Positions 42,121-51,439 are shown, counted from the first letter of the stretch. The stretch is DNA of 64,000 nucleotides from an uncultured Coriobacteriaceae bacterium (GCA_902780305.1 CACZFB010000005.1:21246-85245), one strand, 5' to 3'. The notes: a model not told the origin generated them from the letters alone. Numbers and translations: made by a program.

Positions 42121-43083
42121 ATGGCGCAACAAGAGCAACAACTCATTAGCTTTGTGATTCCCTGCTACTGCAGCGAGGGCTCGGTGGGGCTGGTCATCGA
42201 CGAGATACGCGAGGTCGTGGGCGCGCGACCCGAGTTCGACTTTGAGGTCGTGGCGGTTAACGACTGCTCGCCCGATGGCACGATTGACGCGCTGCGAGCC
42301 GCCGCGCAGGCCGACGAGCGCATTACGGCCATCGATCTGGCACGCAACGGCGGGCGGCACAGCGCGCTGATGTGCGGCTGCCACTACGTACGCGGCGACT
42401 ACGTGGTGTTCGTGGACGACGACCAGCAGTGTCCGCTCGACCGGTTGTGGGATCTGCTCGAGCCGCTGTTCTCGGGCGTGGCAGACGTCTCCATAGCGCG
42501 CTATCCCAAGAAGAAGCAGTCGCGGTTTAAGAACCTTGGGTCGTGGGTCAACGACGTGGGTACCACGTGGCTTCTGGGCAAGGACCGCGACCTAAAATTC
42601 TCCAACTTCTCGGCCATGCGCCGTTTTGTGCGTGACGAGGTGGTTAAGTACACCAATCCGTACCCGTACCTCAGCGGCTTGATGTTTCGGTCCACGAGCC
42701 GGGTGGTAAACGTGGACATGGAGGAGCGGGAGCGCACCATCGGCACCGGCCACTACACCTTTGCCAAGTCGTTTGCCCTGCTCATCAACAGCATGACGTC
42801 CTTCTCGGTAAAGCCGCTGCGCATCGCCACGTTTATGGGCTTCGTGTTCGCCGTGCTTGGGGCGCTGTTTGGCCTGTACGTGGTGATTCGCAAGCTGGTT
42901 CGGCCGCAGATCGCCATGGGATGGAGCTCCACGATGGCGGCCATTATGATAATCGGCGGCATGATCATGCTTATGCTGGGCCTCATCGGAGAATACCTGG
43001 GCCGCATTTACATCTCGCTCAACAACTCGCCGCAGTTTGTGGTGCGCGAGGTGATTGGCCGCGCCACCCGCGAGGAAAACTGA
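42121..43083 (+). CDS. GtrB/DPM1-like family 2 glycosyltransferase
   Basis: The product has 320 residues from the ATG at 42121 (GAAAGG upstream). The GT-A domain shows ISFVIPCYCSEGSVGLVIDE, VVAVNDCSPDGTIDAL and the metal-binding DYVVFVDDDQQCPLD. Two C-terminal hydrophobic helices (FMGFVFAVLGALFGLYVVI and AAIMIIGGMIMLMLGLIGEY) are typical of bactoprenol glycosyltransferases such as GtrB and ArnC. It should place a sugar on undecaprenyl phosphate in the cytoplasmic leaflet, probably for use by the neighbouring membrane transferase. The stop codon TGA is the first three bases of palindrome C3. Confidence 0.9.
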   Translation: MAQQEQQLISFVIPCYCSEGSVGLVIDEIREVVGARPEFDFEVVAVNDCSPDGTIDALRAAAQADERITAIDLARNGGRHSALMCGCHYVRGDYVVFVDDDQQCPLDRLWDLLEPLFSGVADVSIARYPKKKQSRFKNLGSWVNDVGTTWLLGKDRDLKFSNFSAMRRFVRDEVVKYTNPYPYLSGLMFRSTSRVVNVDMEERERTIGTGHYTFAKSFALLINSMTSFSVKPLRIATFMGFVFAVLGALFGLYVVIRKLVRPQIAMGWSSTMAAIMIIGGMIMLMLGLIGEYLGRIYISLNNSPQFVVREVIGRATREEN

Positions 43084-43151
43084 GAAAAGGGGCCAAACCC
43101 CTTTTCTCATCTGGTCGCAAAATGAGAAAAGGGGTTTGGCCCCTTTTCTCA
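43081..43151. repeat. Family C palindromes, copies C3 and C4
   Basis: Two copies lie head to head in the convergent junction: C3 (43081-43109, loop CCAAA) and C4 (43123-43151, loop TTTGG). C3 includes the GT2 stop codon and C4 ends 1 base before the ATP-grasp stop. They probably terminate both genes. Confidence 0.88.
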
Positions 43152-43152
43152 C

Positions 43153-44373
43153 CTAGACGCGCTTGGGCTCGAGCCAGTCGAGCGGGGCGCCGTCGTCCAT
43201 GACAATGCGAATCTGGTCCTGCGCGGCGTGCAGGGTGGCCTCGGCCTCGTCGAGCGTGTCTCCCACGGCAAGAATCTGGCCAATGCGGTCGGGGCCAACG
43301 TGGAAGGCGCGCACCGTGCTGCCGGCCTTCACGTCGAGCGAGGCGATTTGCACGTTGCCGGCCACGGCGGGCATCTGGTCCACGTTCGCGATCGTGCCGG
43401 CACGGTTGGGGCACAGCACCATGGCGGCTGAGCAGGCATTGGTCTCGGCAGGCACCGTTACCTCGTTGCCCAGCGCGCAGTCCACGATGGCCTGGTAGTA
43501 GTCGAAGCCGTAGCGCACGCACACCAGCTCGGGCAGCAGGGTTGCCCCGGCCCGCGCGCCAATCTCGATGATGTACACCTGGTTGTCGCACAGGATGGCG
43601 TCCACGTTGACGGCGCCCTCGCCGATGCCCACGGCCCGCGCGGCCTTGAGTGACTCGGTCGTGGCCGCCTTGGCGAGCGCGTCGTCGCCGTAGGGCACGT
43701 AGTGGCCCATGGGCACCGACGTGGCGCCGGGCGAGACGTAGTCGCCATGGGCCATGGCCAGCTTGAGCTCACCGTGCTGCATGAACAGCTGCATGCCGAA
43801 CTCGATGCCTACGAGGTACTTCTCGATGATAAAGTGGTCGTTGGAGGTTACGTCGCGCACCTCGGTCAGCGCCGCGGCGATGTGGCTGGCCTCCTCGACG
43901 CACACGCAGCCGCGGCTGCCCGAGGAGTCCACGGCCTTGAAGATCACGGGATAGCCAATGCGCTCCGCCACGTCCTGGCATTCGTCCAGGTTCGCGTCCA
44001 CCGAGACGATGCGAAACTCCGCGGTGCTCACACCGGCGTCCACAAACGCCTGCTTCATGTCGATCTTGGTGGTGGAGAGCACGCCGGTGCGCGCGTCGAT
44101 GCCGGGCAGTCCCAGATGCTCGCAGATGTAGCCCATGGAGGGAATGGCCACGTCGGTGCCCGCGGTGAGCACGGCCTTTACCTCGCGCTCGCGCGCAACC
44201 TCCAGCAGCGCCTCCTTGTTGCGCGTGTCCTCGTACACCACCTCGTCCGCCAGCGCGAAGCCGGGGTAGTTGCCGGGGATGCTCGCCACGATGGCGCGGT
44301 GTCCCATGCGATGGATGCACTCGATTACGGGTATCTGGTACACGCCGGCACCCAGCACCAATATATTTGCCAT
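43153..44373 (-). CDS. ATP-grasp enzyme
   Basis: The 406-residue product begins with a Rossmann-like pre-ATP-grasp domain (ILVLGAGVYQIPVIECIHRM). The ATP-grasp fold follows at about 115-310: YPVIFKAVDSSGSRGCVCVE, IIEKYLVGIEFGMQLFMQHG and the metal-binding VYIIEIGARAGATLLPELVC. ATP-grasp enzymes form amide-type bonds through an acyl phosphate. The setting beside a CapK-like ligase and an aminotransferase suggests attachment of an amino acid or amino sugar substituent to the surface polymer precursor. The true substrate cannot be read. It ends next to palindrome C4. Confidence 0.85.
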   Translation of the reverse strand: MANILVLGAGVYQIPVIECIHRMGHRAIVASIPGNYPGFALADEVVYEDTRNKEALLEVAREREVKAVLTAGTDVAIPSMGYICEHLGLPGIDARTGVLSTTKIDMKQAFVDAGVSTAEFRIVSVDANLDECQDVAERIGYPVIFKAVDSSGSRGCVCVEEASHIAAALTEVRDVTSNDHFIIEKYLVGIEFGMQLFMQHGELKLAMAHGDYVSPGATSVPMGHYVPYGDDALAKAATTESLKAARAVGIGEGAVNVDAILCDNQVYIIEIGARAGATLLPELVCVRYGFDYYQAIVDCALGNEVTVPAETNACSAAMVLCPNRAGTIANVDQMPAVAGNVQIASLDVKAGSTVRAFHVGPDRIGQILAVGDTLDEAEATLHAAQDQIRIVMDDGAPLDWLEPKRV

Positions 44374-44399
44374 GCTTTACTCCTTGGAGTCGTGTGGTA

Positions 44400-44464
44400 C
44401 AAAAGGGACAGTCCCCTGGACACAGGGGACTGTCCCTTTTGTCCAGGGGACTGTCCCCAAAGTC
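44400..44464. repeat. Family B palindrome cluster, copy B4
   Basis: The order of units is the same as in B1 (GGGACAGTCCCCTGGACAC, AGGGGACTGTCCC, AGGGGACTGTCCCC). It lies between the CapK-like gene (stop at 44476) and the ATP-grasp start (44373), inside one minus-strand gene series. Confidence 0.85.
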
Positions 44465-44475
44465 CAACATGCGGG

Positions 44476-45798
44476 TTAGAAGTTGCGCAGGAAGCAACGC
44501 ATCTTGCCGTTTTCGTCGGGCGGAATCTCGTCGAGCCACACGAAGTCGAGCTCGAACTCGGGACGGCCGTACAGCTCCTCCACCTTTTGCGAGAAGAACG
44601 CCTCGATCTGCTCCTTGGAAGACGTCTGCGGCCGGGGGTCCTTTACCAGCAGGATGCTAATCTTGCTGGTGGACTCCTGTACGTAGCGGAACTGAGAGAC
44701 CCCGTCGATGCCGTTGGGGATCTTCATCAGTTCGGTGGCCGACGTCTCGGTGCCGTCCTCGTGCAGCACAAGGTCGTTGGAGCGGCCCAGGATGGAGGTG
44801 ATGTAGCGCAGCCCGTCGCGCATCTCGCTCGTGGCGCGGTCACCCACCTCGTAGTTGACGATGGGGTAGTCGTACTTGAACAGCGTGGTGCCAATGATGC
44901 GCCCCTCGTCCGCCAGGTTGCCCTCGTCGTCCACGATGTTGAGCACGTGGGTGTCGCTGTACACGTAGAAGGCGTCCATGCCAGCGAGGCGCACGGCGCA
45001 GCTGGCCGTCTCGTTGGTGCCGTAGGCGTCCATCAGGCCCGGACCGAAGGTCTCCACCAGCAGCTTCTTGGTGATGTCGTCCACCATCTCGCTGACGGGC
45101 GTGTAGATGCGCGGCTTGTGGATGGTAAGGTTGTTGCGCCGCGCGTAGGTGGCCAGGCGTACGAGCACGTTCTTCCTAAAGCAGATGAGCTGCGGCTTGT
45201 AGTCGTTTATGAGGGCGATGAGGTCGCGCATGCCCTCGCCCACGTACAGGTGCTCGGGTACGATCTTGCGCTGCAGGATGCCCAGCTTCTGCACCCAGGA
45301 GTCGCCCTTCTCGGGGTCGACGTCGGAGTGCGTGGTGAGGAAGGTGAGCATCTTCTCGGTAAACGGCTTGTAGCCGGCAAACATGAGCACGCGAATCCAG
45401 TTGGCGTTGACGCAGGCCGCTTCGCGCCGCGAGACCACGAACACCAGCGGGATGCCGGTCGATCCACTGGTCTTGAAGACCTCCCACGACCCCGCGCGCT
45501 CGGGGTGCGACGCCATCTCGTCCTGCATCCACTCGCGTAGGTCGGCGCGCGTCGTGATGGGGAACTTTGCCAGGTCCTCGGCCGAGCGGAAGTCCGCGGG
45601 CGTGAGGCCGTGCTCGTCGAAGCGCGCGCGGTAGAACGGCACCTTGTACGCGGCCTTCATGGTCTTATGCACTCGACGCCCCTGCTTGCGCACTGCCCGA
45701 CGCGCCTGGCGCTTGGTTTGGGGAATCTTCTTGTCGAGCTTGATGAGGTAGTACAAGGTCATTGCATTCTTGAGCTCGTTTTGCAAAAAGGATGCCAT
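44476..45798 (-). CDS. CapK/PaaK-like adenylate-forming enzyme
   Basis: The 440-residue product resembles phenylacetate-CoA ligase homologues called CapK in capsule clusters. The nucleotide loop EVFKTSGSTGIPLVFVVSRR lies at about 107-126, and LMDAYGTNETASCAVR and YEVGDRATSEMRDGLRY are later ANL motifs. The C-terminal Lys region is IPPDENGKMRCFLRNF. It should adenylate a carboxylic acid, possibly for transfer to a sugar amine. The N-terminal 60 residues are basic and helical (TKRQARRAVRKQGRRVHK). The upstream gene encodes a WecE-like aminotransferase, consistent with making and acylating an amino sugar. Confidence 0.85.
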   Translation of the reverse strand: MASFLQNELKNAMTLYYLIKLDKKIPQTKRQARRAVRKQGRRVHKTMKAAYKVPFYRARFDEHGLTPADFRSAEDLAKFPITTRADLREWMQDEMASHPERAGSWEVFKTSGSTGIPLVFVVSRREAACVNANWIRVLMFAGYKPFTEKMLTFLTTHSDVDPEKGDSWVQKLGILQRKIVPEHLYVGEGMRDLIALINDYKPQLICFRKNVLVRLATYARRNNLTIHKPRIYTPVSEMVDDITKKLLVETFGPGLMDAYGTNETASCAVRLAGMDAFYVYSDTHVLNIVDDEGNLADEGRIIGTTLFKYDYPIVNYEVGDRATSEMRDGLRYITSILGRSNDLVLHEDGTETSATELMKIPNGIDGVSQFRYVQESTSKISILLVKDPRPQTSSKEQIEAFFSQKVEELYGRPEFELDFVWLDEIPPDENGKMRCFLRNF

Positions 45799-45867
45799 AC
45801 GTGCCTCCCGTGGCAGGGCAGGCGGGCCGACCGTCTGCTCGGCCGGCCCGTCGCGCCAGTTGGACTA

Positions 45868-47001
45868 CTAGGACTGCTGGTAGAACGTCGCGATGGCCTC
45901 GCACACGGTGTCCACCTGCTCTTCGCCGATGCCGTACCACAGGGGCAGACGCAGCAGGCGTTCGCTCTCGCGCGTGGTGTAGCGATCCTCTCCGCTAAAG
46001 CGGCCCAGGGCGCGGCCGGCGGGGGAGCTGTGCAGCGGGATGTAGTGGAACACCGAGCTGATGTCGCGCGCCTTAAGGTAGGCGATGAGGGCGCTGCGCT
46101 CCTCGAGGTCAGCGGCCTTGAGATAGAACATGTGCGCGTTGTGCGTGCACTCCTCGGGCACATGCGGCAGCTCGATGCGCCCGACCTCGGCCAGCGGTGA
46201 GAGGTTCGCGAAGTAGCGGTCCCAGGCTGCCAGGCGCGAGGCCTGGATCTTGTTGGCGTTCTCCAGCTGGGCGAACAGGTACGCGGCATTGAGCTCGCTG
46301 GGCAGGTACGAGGAGCCCTCGTCCACCCAGGTGTACTTGTCGATCTCGCCGCGGAAGAACTTGGAGCGGTTGGTGCCCTTCTCGCGAATGATCTCGGCGC
46401 GCTCGGCCATCTTGGCGTCGCGCACGAGCAGCGCGCCGCCCTCGCCCATGCTTATGTTCTTGGTCTCGTGGAAGCTCAAGCAGCCAAAGTCGCCGATGGT
46501 GCCGGCGGGCTTGCCCTTGTACGTGCTGGTGATGGCCTGCGCCGCATCCTCCACCACCATAAGGCCGTGGCGGTTGGCGATGTCCATAATGGTGTCCATC
46601 TCGCACGCCACGCCCGCGTAGTGCACCGGCGCGATGGCGCGGGTGCGGTCGGTGATGGCTGCCTCGATGAGCGTCTCGTCGATGTTCATGGTGTCGGGGC
46701 GAATGTCCACGAACACGCATGTGGCGCCGCGCAGCACGAAGGCGTTGGCGGTCGAGACGAACGTGTAGGAGGGAAGGATCACCTCGTCACCCGGCTTGAT
46801 GTCGCATAGCAGCGCGCCCATCTCGAGGGCGTGTGTGCACGACGTGGTGAGCAGGGCGCGCTTGGCGCCGGTCTGCTCCTCGAGCCATGCGCTGCAGCGC
46901 TTGGTGAACTCGCCGTCACCGCAGATCTTGCGGTTGGCGATGGCCTGGGAGATGTACTCCTCCTCGCCGCCGACGTGTGGCGGGATATTAAAGTGAATCA
47001 T
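45868..47001 (-). CDS. WecE/RffA-like sugar aminotransferase (DegT/DnrJ/EryC1 family)
   Basis: The product has 377 residues from the ATG at 47001 (GAGGTG upstream), the length of E. coli RffA. PLP-fold motifs are LTTSCTHALEMGALL, IKPGDEVILPSYTFVSTANA, VVEDAAQAITSTYKGKPAGT and the PLP-lysine loop SFHETKNISMGEGGAL. The HETKN loop is typical of dTDP-4-keto-6-deoxyglucose 4-aminotransferases that make dTDP-Fuc4N. The matching RmlA/RmlB genes are not in the window. It starts a run of three minus-strand genes (aminotransferase, CapK-like, ATP-grasp) that could make and modify an amino-sugar nucleotide. Confidence 0.9.
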   Translation of the reverse strand: MIHFNIPPHVGGEEEYISQAIANRKICGDGEFTKRCSAWLEEQTGAKRALLTTSCTHALEMGALLCDIKPGDEVILPSYTFVSTANAFVLRGATCVFVDIRPDTMNIDETLIEAAITDRTRAIAPVHYAGVACEMDTIMDIANRHGLMVVEDAAQAITSTYKGKPAGTIGDFGCLSFHETKNISMGEGGALLVRDAKMAERAEIIREKGTNRSKFFRGEIDKYTWVDEGSSYLPSELNAAYLFAQLENANKIQASRLAAWDRYFANLSPLAEVGRIELPHVPEECTHNAHMFYLKAADLEERSALIAYLKARDISSVFHYIPLHSSPAGRALGRFSGEDRYTTRESERLLRLPLWYGIGEEQVDTVCEAIATFYQQS

Positions 47002-47070
47002 GATGGCACCTCGGTCGTCTTGTTTGGTAGACACAGTATAGCGCAGCCGTACCTCACAGTTGCGCGGGAG

Positions 47071-47146
47071 GGTGTCCGTCTGGGAAGAGGTACCCTTGCG
47101 ACACGTTTCCTCGTGTCGCAAGGGTACCTCTTCCCAGACGGACACC
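47071..47146. repeat. Family D palindrome, copy D2 (35 bp perfect arms)
   Basis: GGTGTCCGTCTGGGAAGAGG begins a 35-base arm whose exact complement follows a 6-base loop. Compared with D1, positions 10 and 17 of the arm read C and A in place of T and G, and the opposite arm carries G and T at the matching places. It lies between serC and the aminotransferase gene. Confidence 0.92.
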
Positions 47147-47166
47147 CAGGGGTTGTACGCCAGATG

Positions 47167-48258
47167 CTAGTGGCGCGCCTCGAAGTCCTTCATGAAGTCA
47201 ACGAGCTTCTGCACACCCTCCACGGGCATGGCGTTGTAGATGCTGGCACGCATGCCGCCCACGGAGCGGTGGCCCTTGAGGTTCTCCAGGCCTGCCGCCT
47301 TGGAGTCGCGCACGAACTCGGCGTCGAGATCGGCGTCGCCGGTTACGAACGGGACGTTCATAAGCGAGCGATCCTCGGGCACCACGCTGCCCTTAAAGAG
47401 TGTGGACTCGTCCAGTAAGTCGTAGAGCAGCTTGGCCTTGGCCACGTTCTTCTCGCGCATCGCCGCGAGGCCGCCCTGGGCGGCCACCCACTTGAAGACC
47501 TTGCCGCACACATAGATGGCCCAGCAGTTGGGCGTGTTGTACATGGAGCCGGCGTCGGCCTGCGTGCGCCAGTTGAGCATGGTGGGGCAACCGTCCACGG
47601 GGCCCTCGGGGATGAGGTCCTCGCGAATCACGCTGATTACCAGGCCGGCGGGGCCGACGTTCTTCTGCACGCCGCCATAGATGACGCCGTACTTTTCCAC
47701 CTCGTGCGGCTGGCTGAGGAACATCGAGCTCACGTCCGATACGAGCAGCTTGCCCTTGGTGTTGGGCAGCTCGTGGTACACGGTGCCGTAGATGGTGTTG
47801 TTCTCGCAGATGTACACGTAGTCGGCATCCTCGCGAATGGGGAGGTCGGAGCAGTCGGGGATGTACGAGAAGGTCTTGTCGGCGCTGCTGGCAACCTCCT
47901 TGGCGTCGATAAAGCGCGCGGCCTCCTGGTAGGCCTTCTTGGCCCACATGCCGGTAAGGATGTAGTCAGCCTTGCCCGTGGCACCGGGAAGCGCGCACAG
48001 GTTGAGGGGGATGGCGCTAAACTGCTGGCTCGCGCCGCCCTGCAGGAAGAGCACCTTGTAGTTGTCTGGGATGCCCATGAGGGAGCGCAGGTCGGCCTCG
48101 GCCTCGTCGATGATTTGCTGGTACATGGCCGAGCGATGGCTCATCTCCATAACGCTCATGCCGCAACCGCGGTAGTCGAGCATCTCGTCGGCGCATTCTG
48201 CGAGGACATCCTCGGGAAGCACCGCCGGACCGGCGGAGAAGTTGTAGACTCTGCTCAT
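47167..48258 (-). CDS. serC: Phosphoserine aminotransferase
   Basis: The product has 363 residues from the ATG at 48258 (AAAGG upstream). The N-terminus MSRVYNFSAGPAVLPEDVLA is the SerC hallmark. FLQGGASQQFSAIPLNL, MWAKKAYQEAARFI and the PLP-Lys loop GVIYGGVQKNVGPAGLVISV follow. HRSVGGMRASIYNAMP near the C-terminus completes the family pattern. It converts 3-phosphohydroxypyruvate and glutamate to phosphoserine in serine biosynthesis. No serA lies next to it in the window. Its leftward transcription ends near palindrome D2. Confidence 0.96.
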   Translation of the reverse strand: MSRVYNFSAGPAVLPEDVLAECADEMLDYRGCGMSVMEMSHRSAMYQQIIDEAEADLRSLMGIPDNYKVLFLQGGASQQFSAIPLNLCALPGATGKADYILTGMWAKKAYQEAARFIDAKEVASSADKTFSYIPDCSDLPIREDADYVYICENNTIYGTVYHELPNTKGKLLVSDVSSMFLSQPHEVEKYGVIYGGVQKNVGPAGLVISVIREDLIPEGPVDGCPTMLNWRTQADAGSMYNTPNCWAIYVCGKVFKWVAAQGGLAAMREKNVAKAKLLYDLLDESTLFKGSVVPEDRSLMNVPFVTGDADLDAEFVRDSKAAGLENLKGHRSVGGMRASIYNAMPVEGVQKLVDFMKDFEARH

Positions 48259-48401
48259 GTGGTTGTGCCTTTCTCTTGGGTGCAACGTGTCCCGCTCGCG
48301 CGAGGACGCGCTACAGGATAGCGAAGAAATGCGCGAGGAGCGAAGATTGATAGGAATCTTCGTATTTTGTAAATGATACGAAACGTTTGGGGGCGAATGA
48401 G

Positions 48402-49040
48402 ATGGGCAGGCGTCGTTCGGTGTTGGGCATCTTGGTGCGGGTGCTGCTCTTGGCGCTGGTGGCATACCTGGTGTTGCTGGTCGTGAGTGGCCTGCGGCTA
48501 CGCGACGAGGTGAACAAGACGACCGCCGCGTACCAAACCTACGAGCAGTGCGTGAACGATGCCGACTTCGCGGGCGCGGTCGTGGCGGTCAAGCAGATCG
48601 CCGCGTCGGTCGACACCATAAATGCCGAGTCAGACCAGTGGTGGTGGCAGCTTGCCGAGCACGTGCCCGTGCTTGGCCAGGACGTGGACTGCGTGCGGGA
48701 TCTGGTGGACATCTCGGACGCGCTTGCCAACGACGCGCTGATGCCGGTGCTCACCAAGGCGGAGGGCCTCATGACAGAAGGCGAGGGCGACTTTCTCTCG
48801 AATCTGGGCAACAAGGCCGATGGGATGGTTGAGCTGGGAATGCTGGTGGCCAATGCCCGCGGGGTGGTCTCGCGGTGCCGCCAGCAGGCCGATGCGCTGC
48901 CCGCCTCGCATTTTGACGAGGTCAACAAGCTGACGCAGCAGGTTCGCGAAGCGGTGGCGAGCGTCGACAACCTGTTTGGCGCGCTGGATTCCGCGTCCTC
49001 GGATGTCATGAACCTCGTGAGCGGGGTGATTGGCTCGTAG
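48402..49040 (+). CDS. Membrane-anchored protein resembling the DUF4012 N-terminus
   Basis: The product has 212 residues from the ATG at 48402. One membrane helix lies at about 7-30 (GILVRVLLLALVAYLVLLVV), with the rest outside the cytoplasm and helical. The segment WWQLAEHVPVLGQDVDCVRDLVDISDALAN resembles the start of DUF4012 proteins of actinobacteria, which are much longer, so this may be a short relative. It is divergent from serC. The function is unknown. Palindrome B5 follows the stop by 10 bases. Confidence 0.6.
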   Translation: MGRRRSVLGILVRVLLLALVAYLVLLVVSGLRLRDEVNKTTAAYQTYEQCVNDADFAGAVVAVKQIAASVDTINAESDQWWWQLAEHVPVLGQDVDCVRDLVDISDALANDALMPVLTKAEGLMTEGEGDFLSNLGNKADGMVELGMLVANARGVVSRCRQQADALPASHFDEVNKLTQQVREAVASVDNLFGALDSASSDVMNLVSGVIGS

Positions 49041-49050
49041 CGCCGCGGTA

Positions 49051-49072
49051 CGCGGGGGACAGTCCCCCCGCG
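49051..49072. repeat. Family B palindrome, short copy B5
   Basis: CGCGGGGGAC and GTCCCCCCGCG flank a single A, with one extra C in the right arm. It sits between the DUF4012-like gene and the amylase gene. Confidence 0.7.
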
Positions 49073-49237
49073 CGTCATCGCGGGAGCGGCGCACTCCCCA
49101 AAGTGTCCAAAAAGTCGCATTGACCGAACCGATAAACGGGTTTTGTGCTAATCTGCCACGGCGCGTCGCGCTCGTCTAGAATGGATGAGAAACGCAAGAA
49201 CAGACGAGAGACGACGATGCGCGAGGAGGTGAGCTAC

Positions 49238-50737
49238 ATGGCAGGAGTCCAGCTCAACGGAACGATGCTCCAGGGGTTCTCGTGGAACCTCCCGCCCGAT
49301 TCCCAGCACTGGCGCAGGCTGGCAAAGCTTGCGCCGCGCCTTGCCGAGGAAGGATTCACGTCCGTGTGGATGCCGCCGGCGTACAAGGGTACGGCTGGCA
49401 TAAAGGACGTGGGCTACGGCGTCTACGACCTGTGGGACCTTGGCGAGTTCGACCAACGCGGAAGCGTGCCCACCAAGTACGGCACCCGCGATGAGTACCA
49501 CGCTGCTGTGGGCGCGCTGCAGCAGGCGGGCTTGTACGTGCTCGCCGACATAGTGCTCAACCATCGCCTGGGGGCCGAAGCCACCCAGCGCGTGCTGGCC
49601 ACCGAGGTCGCGCAGGACAACCGCAACTACGCCATGGACAAGCCGCGTCCCATCGACGCCTGGACGCGCTACACCTTCCCGGGCCGCGGAGGCACCTACG
49701 ACGACTTTACCTGGGATTATCACTGCTTTAAGGCCGTGGACTACGACGTGTGGCACGAGCGCAGTGGCGTGTTTTTGCTTGACGGCAAGCACTGGGACGA
49801 GGACGTGGACCACGAGAACGGCAACTTCGACTACCTGATGGGCGCCGACGTGGACCTGCACGACGAGCGCGTGTACGGTCAGCTGGTCAAGTGGGGCACG
49901 TGGTACCTCAACCAGACGGGTGTGGACGGCGTGCGCCTGGACGCCATAAAGCACATGAGCCGGTCGTTCTACCTGCGCTGGCTCGCCGACATGCGCCACG
50001 CCACCGGACGCGAGCTGTTTTGCGTGGGCGAGTACTGGTCGGCGGACACGGGCCAGCTCATGCACTACCTGGGCGAAGAGAAGGCCATGAGCCTGTTCGA
50101 CGTGCCGCTGCACTTCAAGTTCTTCCACGCCTCGCACGACGGCGCGCGCATCGACTTCCAGCATATTCTCTCCGGCACGTTGCTGGAGGCTGACCCCATC
50201 CACACCGTCACCTTCGTGGACAACCACGACACCCAGCCCAACCAGGCGCTAGAGTCGACGGTGGAGGCGTGGTTCAAGCCGGTGGCCTACGCGCTCATCC
50301 TGCTGCGCGAGCAGGGTTACCCCTGCGTGTTCTTCGCCGACCTGTACGGCTTGCCCAACGATCGCATCCAGGCCGTGGCCGAGCTGCCCCTGCTGTTGGA
50401 GATCCGCCGCAGGTTCGCATTTGGCCATCAGCAGGACCATTTTGACGAGTGGGACCTGGTGGCGTGGGTGCGCGGCGGGGACGCCGAGCACGAGCAGAGC
50501 GGTTGCGTGGTGGTGCTCTCCAGCCGTGGCGACCAGGAGGAGCCGGTCCACAAGACCATCGAGCTGGGCGCAGAGCATGCCGGCGAGCGCTGGCAGTGCG
50601 TACTCGGCCACGACCAGGAGCCGGTCGAGGTGGACGAGGACGGCAAGGCGTGCTTCGTGGTGGGCAACGCTATGCTGTCGGTGTACCTGCGCGAGGAGGC
50701 GGCACGCTCGCTGGACAACATACCCATAAACATATAG
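49238..50737 (+). CDS. Cytoplasmic alpha-amylase (GH13)
   Basis: The product has 499 residues from the ATG at 49238 (AGGAGG nine bases before). In-frame ATGs at 49181 and 49217 are less well placed. There is no signal peptide, as in AmyA-type intracellular amylases. GH13 catalytic motifs are LADIVLNHR, GVDGVRLDAIKHM (nucleophile Asp about 235), ELFCVGEYW (acid/base Glu about 265) and VTFVDNHDTQ (Asp about 331). The length and the early LQGFSWNLPPDSQHWRRL segment are typical of the GH13_5 group. It hydrolyses alpha-1,4-glucans, probably stored glycogen or imported maltodextrins. Confidence 0.93.
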   Translation: MAGVQLNGTMLQGFSWNLPPDSQHWRRLAKLAPRLAEEGFTSVWMPPAYKGTAGIKDVGYGVYDLWDLGEFDQRGSVPTKYGTRDEYHAAVGALQQAGLYVLADIVLNHRLGAEATQRVLATEVAQDNRNYAMDKPRPIDAWTRYTFPGRGGTYDDFTWDYHCFKAVDYDVWHERSGVFLLDGKHWDEDVDHENGNFDYLMGADVDLHDERVYGQLVKWGTWYLNQTGVDGVRLDAIKHMSRSFYLRWLADMRHATGRELFCVGEYWSADTGQLMHYLGEEKAMSLFDVPLHFKFFHASHDGARIDFQHILSGTLLEADPIHTVTFVDNHDTQPNQALESTVEAWFKPVAYALILLREQGYPCVFFADLYGLPNDRIQAVAELPLLLEIRRRFAFGHQQDHFDEWDLVAWVRGGDAEHEQSGCVVVLSSRGDQEEPVHKTIELGAEHAGERWQCVLGHDQEPVEVDEDGKACFVVGNAMLSVYLREEAARSLDNIPINI

Positions 50738-50781
50738 GCACGTTGGCGCCCGGGAGGGTGTCTCCAAGACAAGGAGGAAGC

Positions 50782-51417
50782 ATGGCAAGCAAGACCGATG
50801 TGGCAAAGGCGCTGCTCTCCATCAAGGCGGTGTTCCTGCGTCCAGACGACCCGTTTACCTGGGCAAGCGGCATCAAGAGTCCCATCTATTGCGACAATCG
50901 TCTCACGCTGAGCTATCCGGAGGTGCGCACCCTCATCGACGAGGCGCTGGCCGACAAGGCCTGCGAGCTGTATCCCGAGGTGCAGATGCTTATGGGCACC
51001 TCCACGGCGGGCATTGCCCATGCTGCCATCGCGGCCGACCGCTTGGGCATTCCCATGGGCTACGTGCGTGGTTCCGCCAAGGACCACGGTCGTCAGAACC
51101 AGATCGAGGGTCGTTGCGACCCGGGCACCAAGGTCGTGGTGATCGAGGACCTCATTTCCACGGGCGGCTCGGTGCTGGAGTGCGTCGACCCGCTGCGCGA
51201 GATCGGCGCGGACGTGCTGGGCGTGGTGAGCATCTTTACCTATGGCATGCAGCGCGGCCTGGACCGCCTGGCGGCAGACAACGTGGTGAACACGAGCCTG
51301 TGCGACCTGGACACCTTGGTGGACGTGGCGGTGGAGGAGGGCTACATCAAGCCCGACGACAAGGCTCGCCTGCTGCGGTTCCGCGACAATCCCGCGGACG
51401 AGAGCTGGATGGCGTAG
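50782..51417 (+). CDS. pyrE: Orotate phosphoribosyltransferase
   Basis: The product has 211 residues from the ATG at 50782 (AAGGAGGAAG upstream). Motifs are DPFTWASGIKSPIYCDNRL, the substrate loop YVRGSAKDHGRQNQIEG and the PRPP-binding VVVIEDLISTGGSVLE. It joins orotate and PRPP to give OMP in pyrimidine synthesis. Other pyr genes are not adjacent. The gene follows the amylase gene by 44 bases and ends before a hairpin at 51440. Confidence 0.95.
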   Translation: MASKTDVAKALLSIKAVFLRPDDPFTWASGIKSPIYCDNRLTLSYPEVRTLIDEALADKACELYPEVQMLMGTSTAGIAHAAIAADRLGIPMGYVRGSAKDHGRQNQIEGRCDPGTKVVVIEDLISTGGSVLECVDPLREIGADVLGVVSIFTYGMQRGLDRLAADNVVNTSLCDLDTLVDVAVEEGYIKPDDKARLLRFRDNPADESWMA

Positions 51418-51439
51418 TCCAGCGTTGCGTAGTGCGTGC

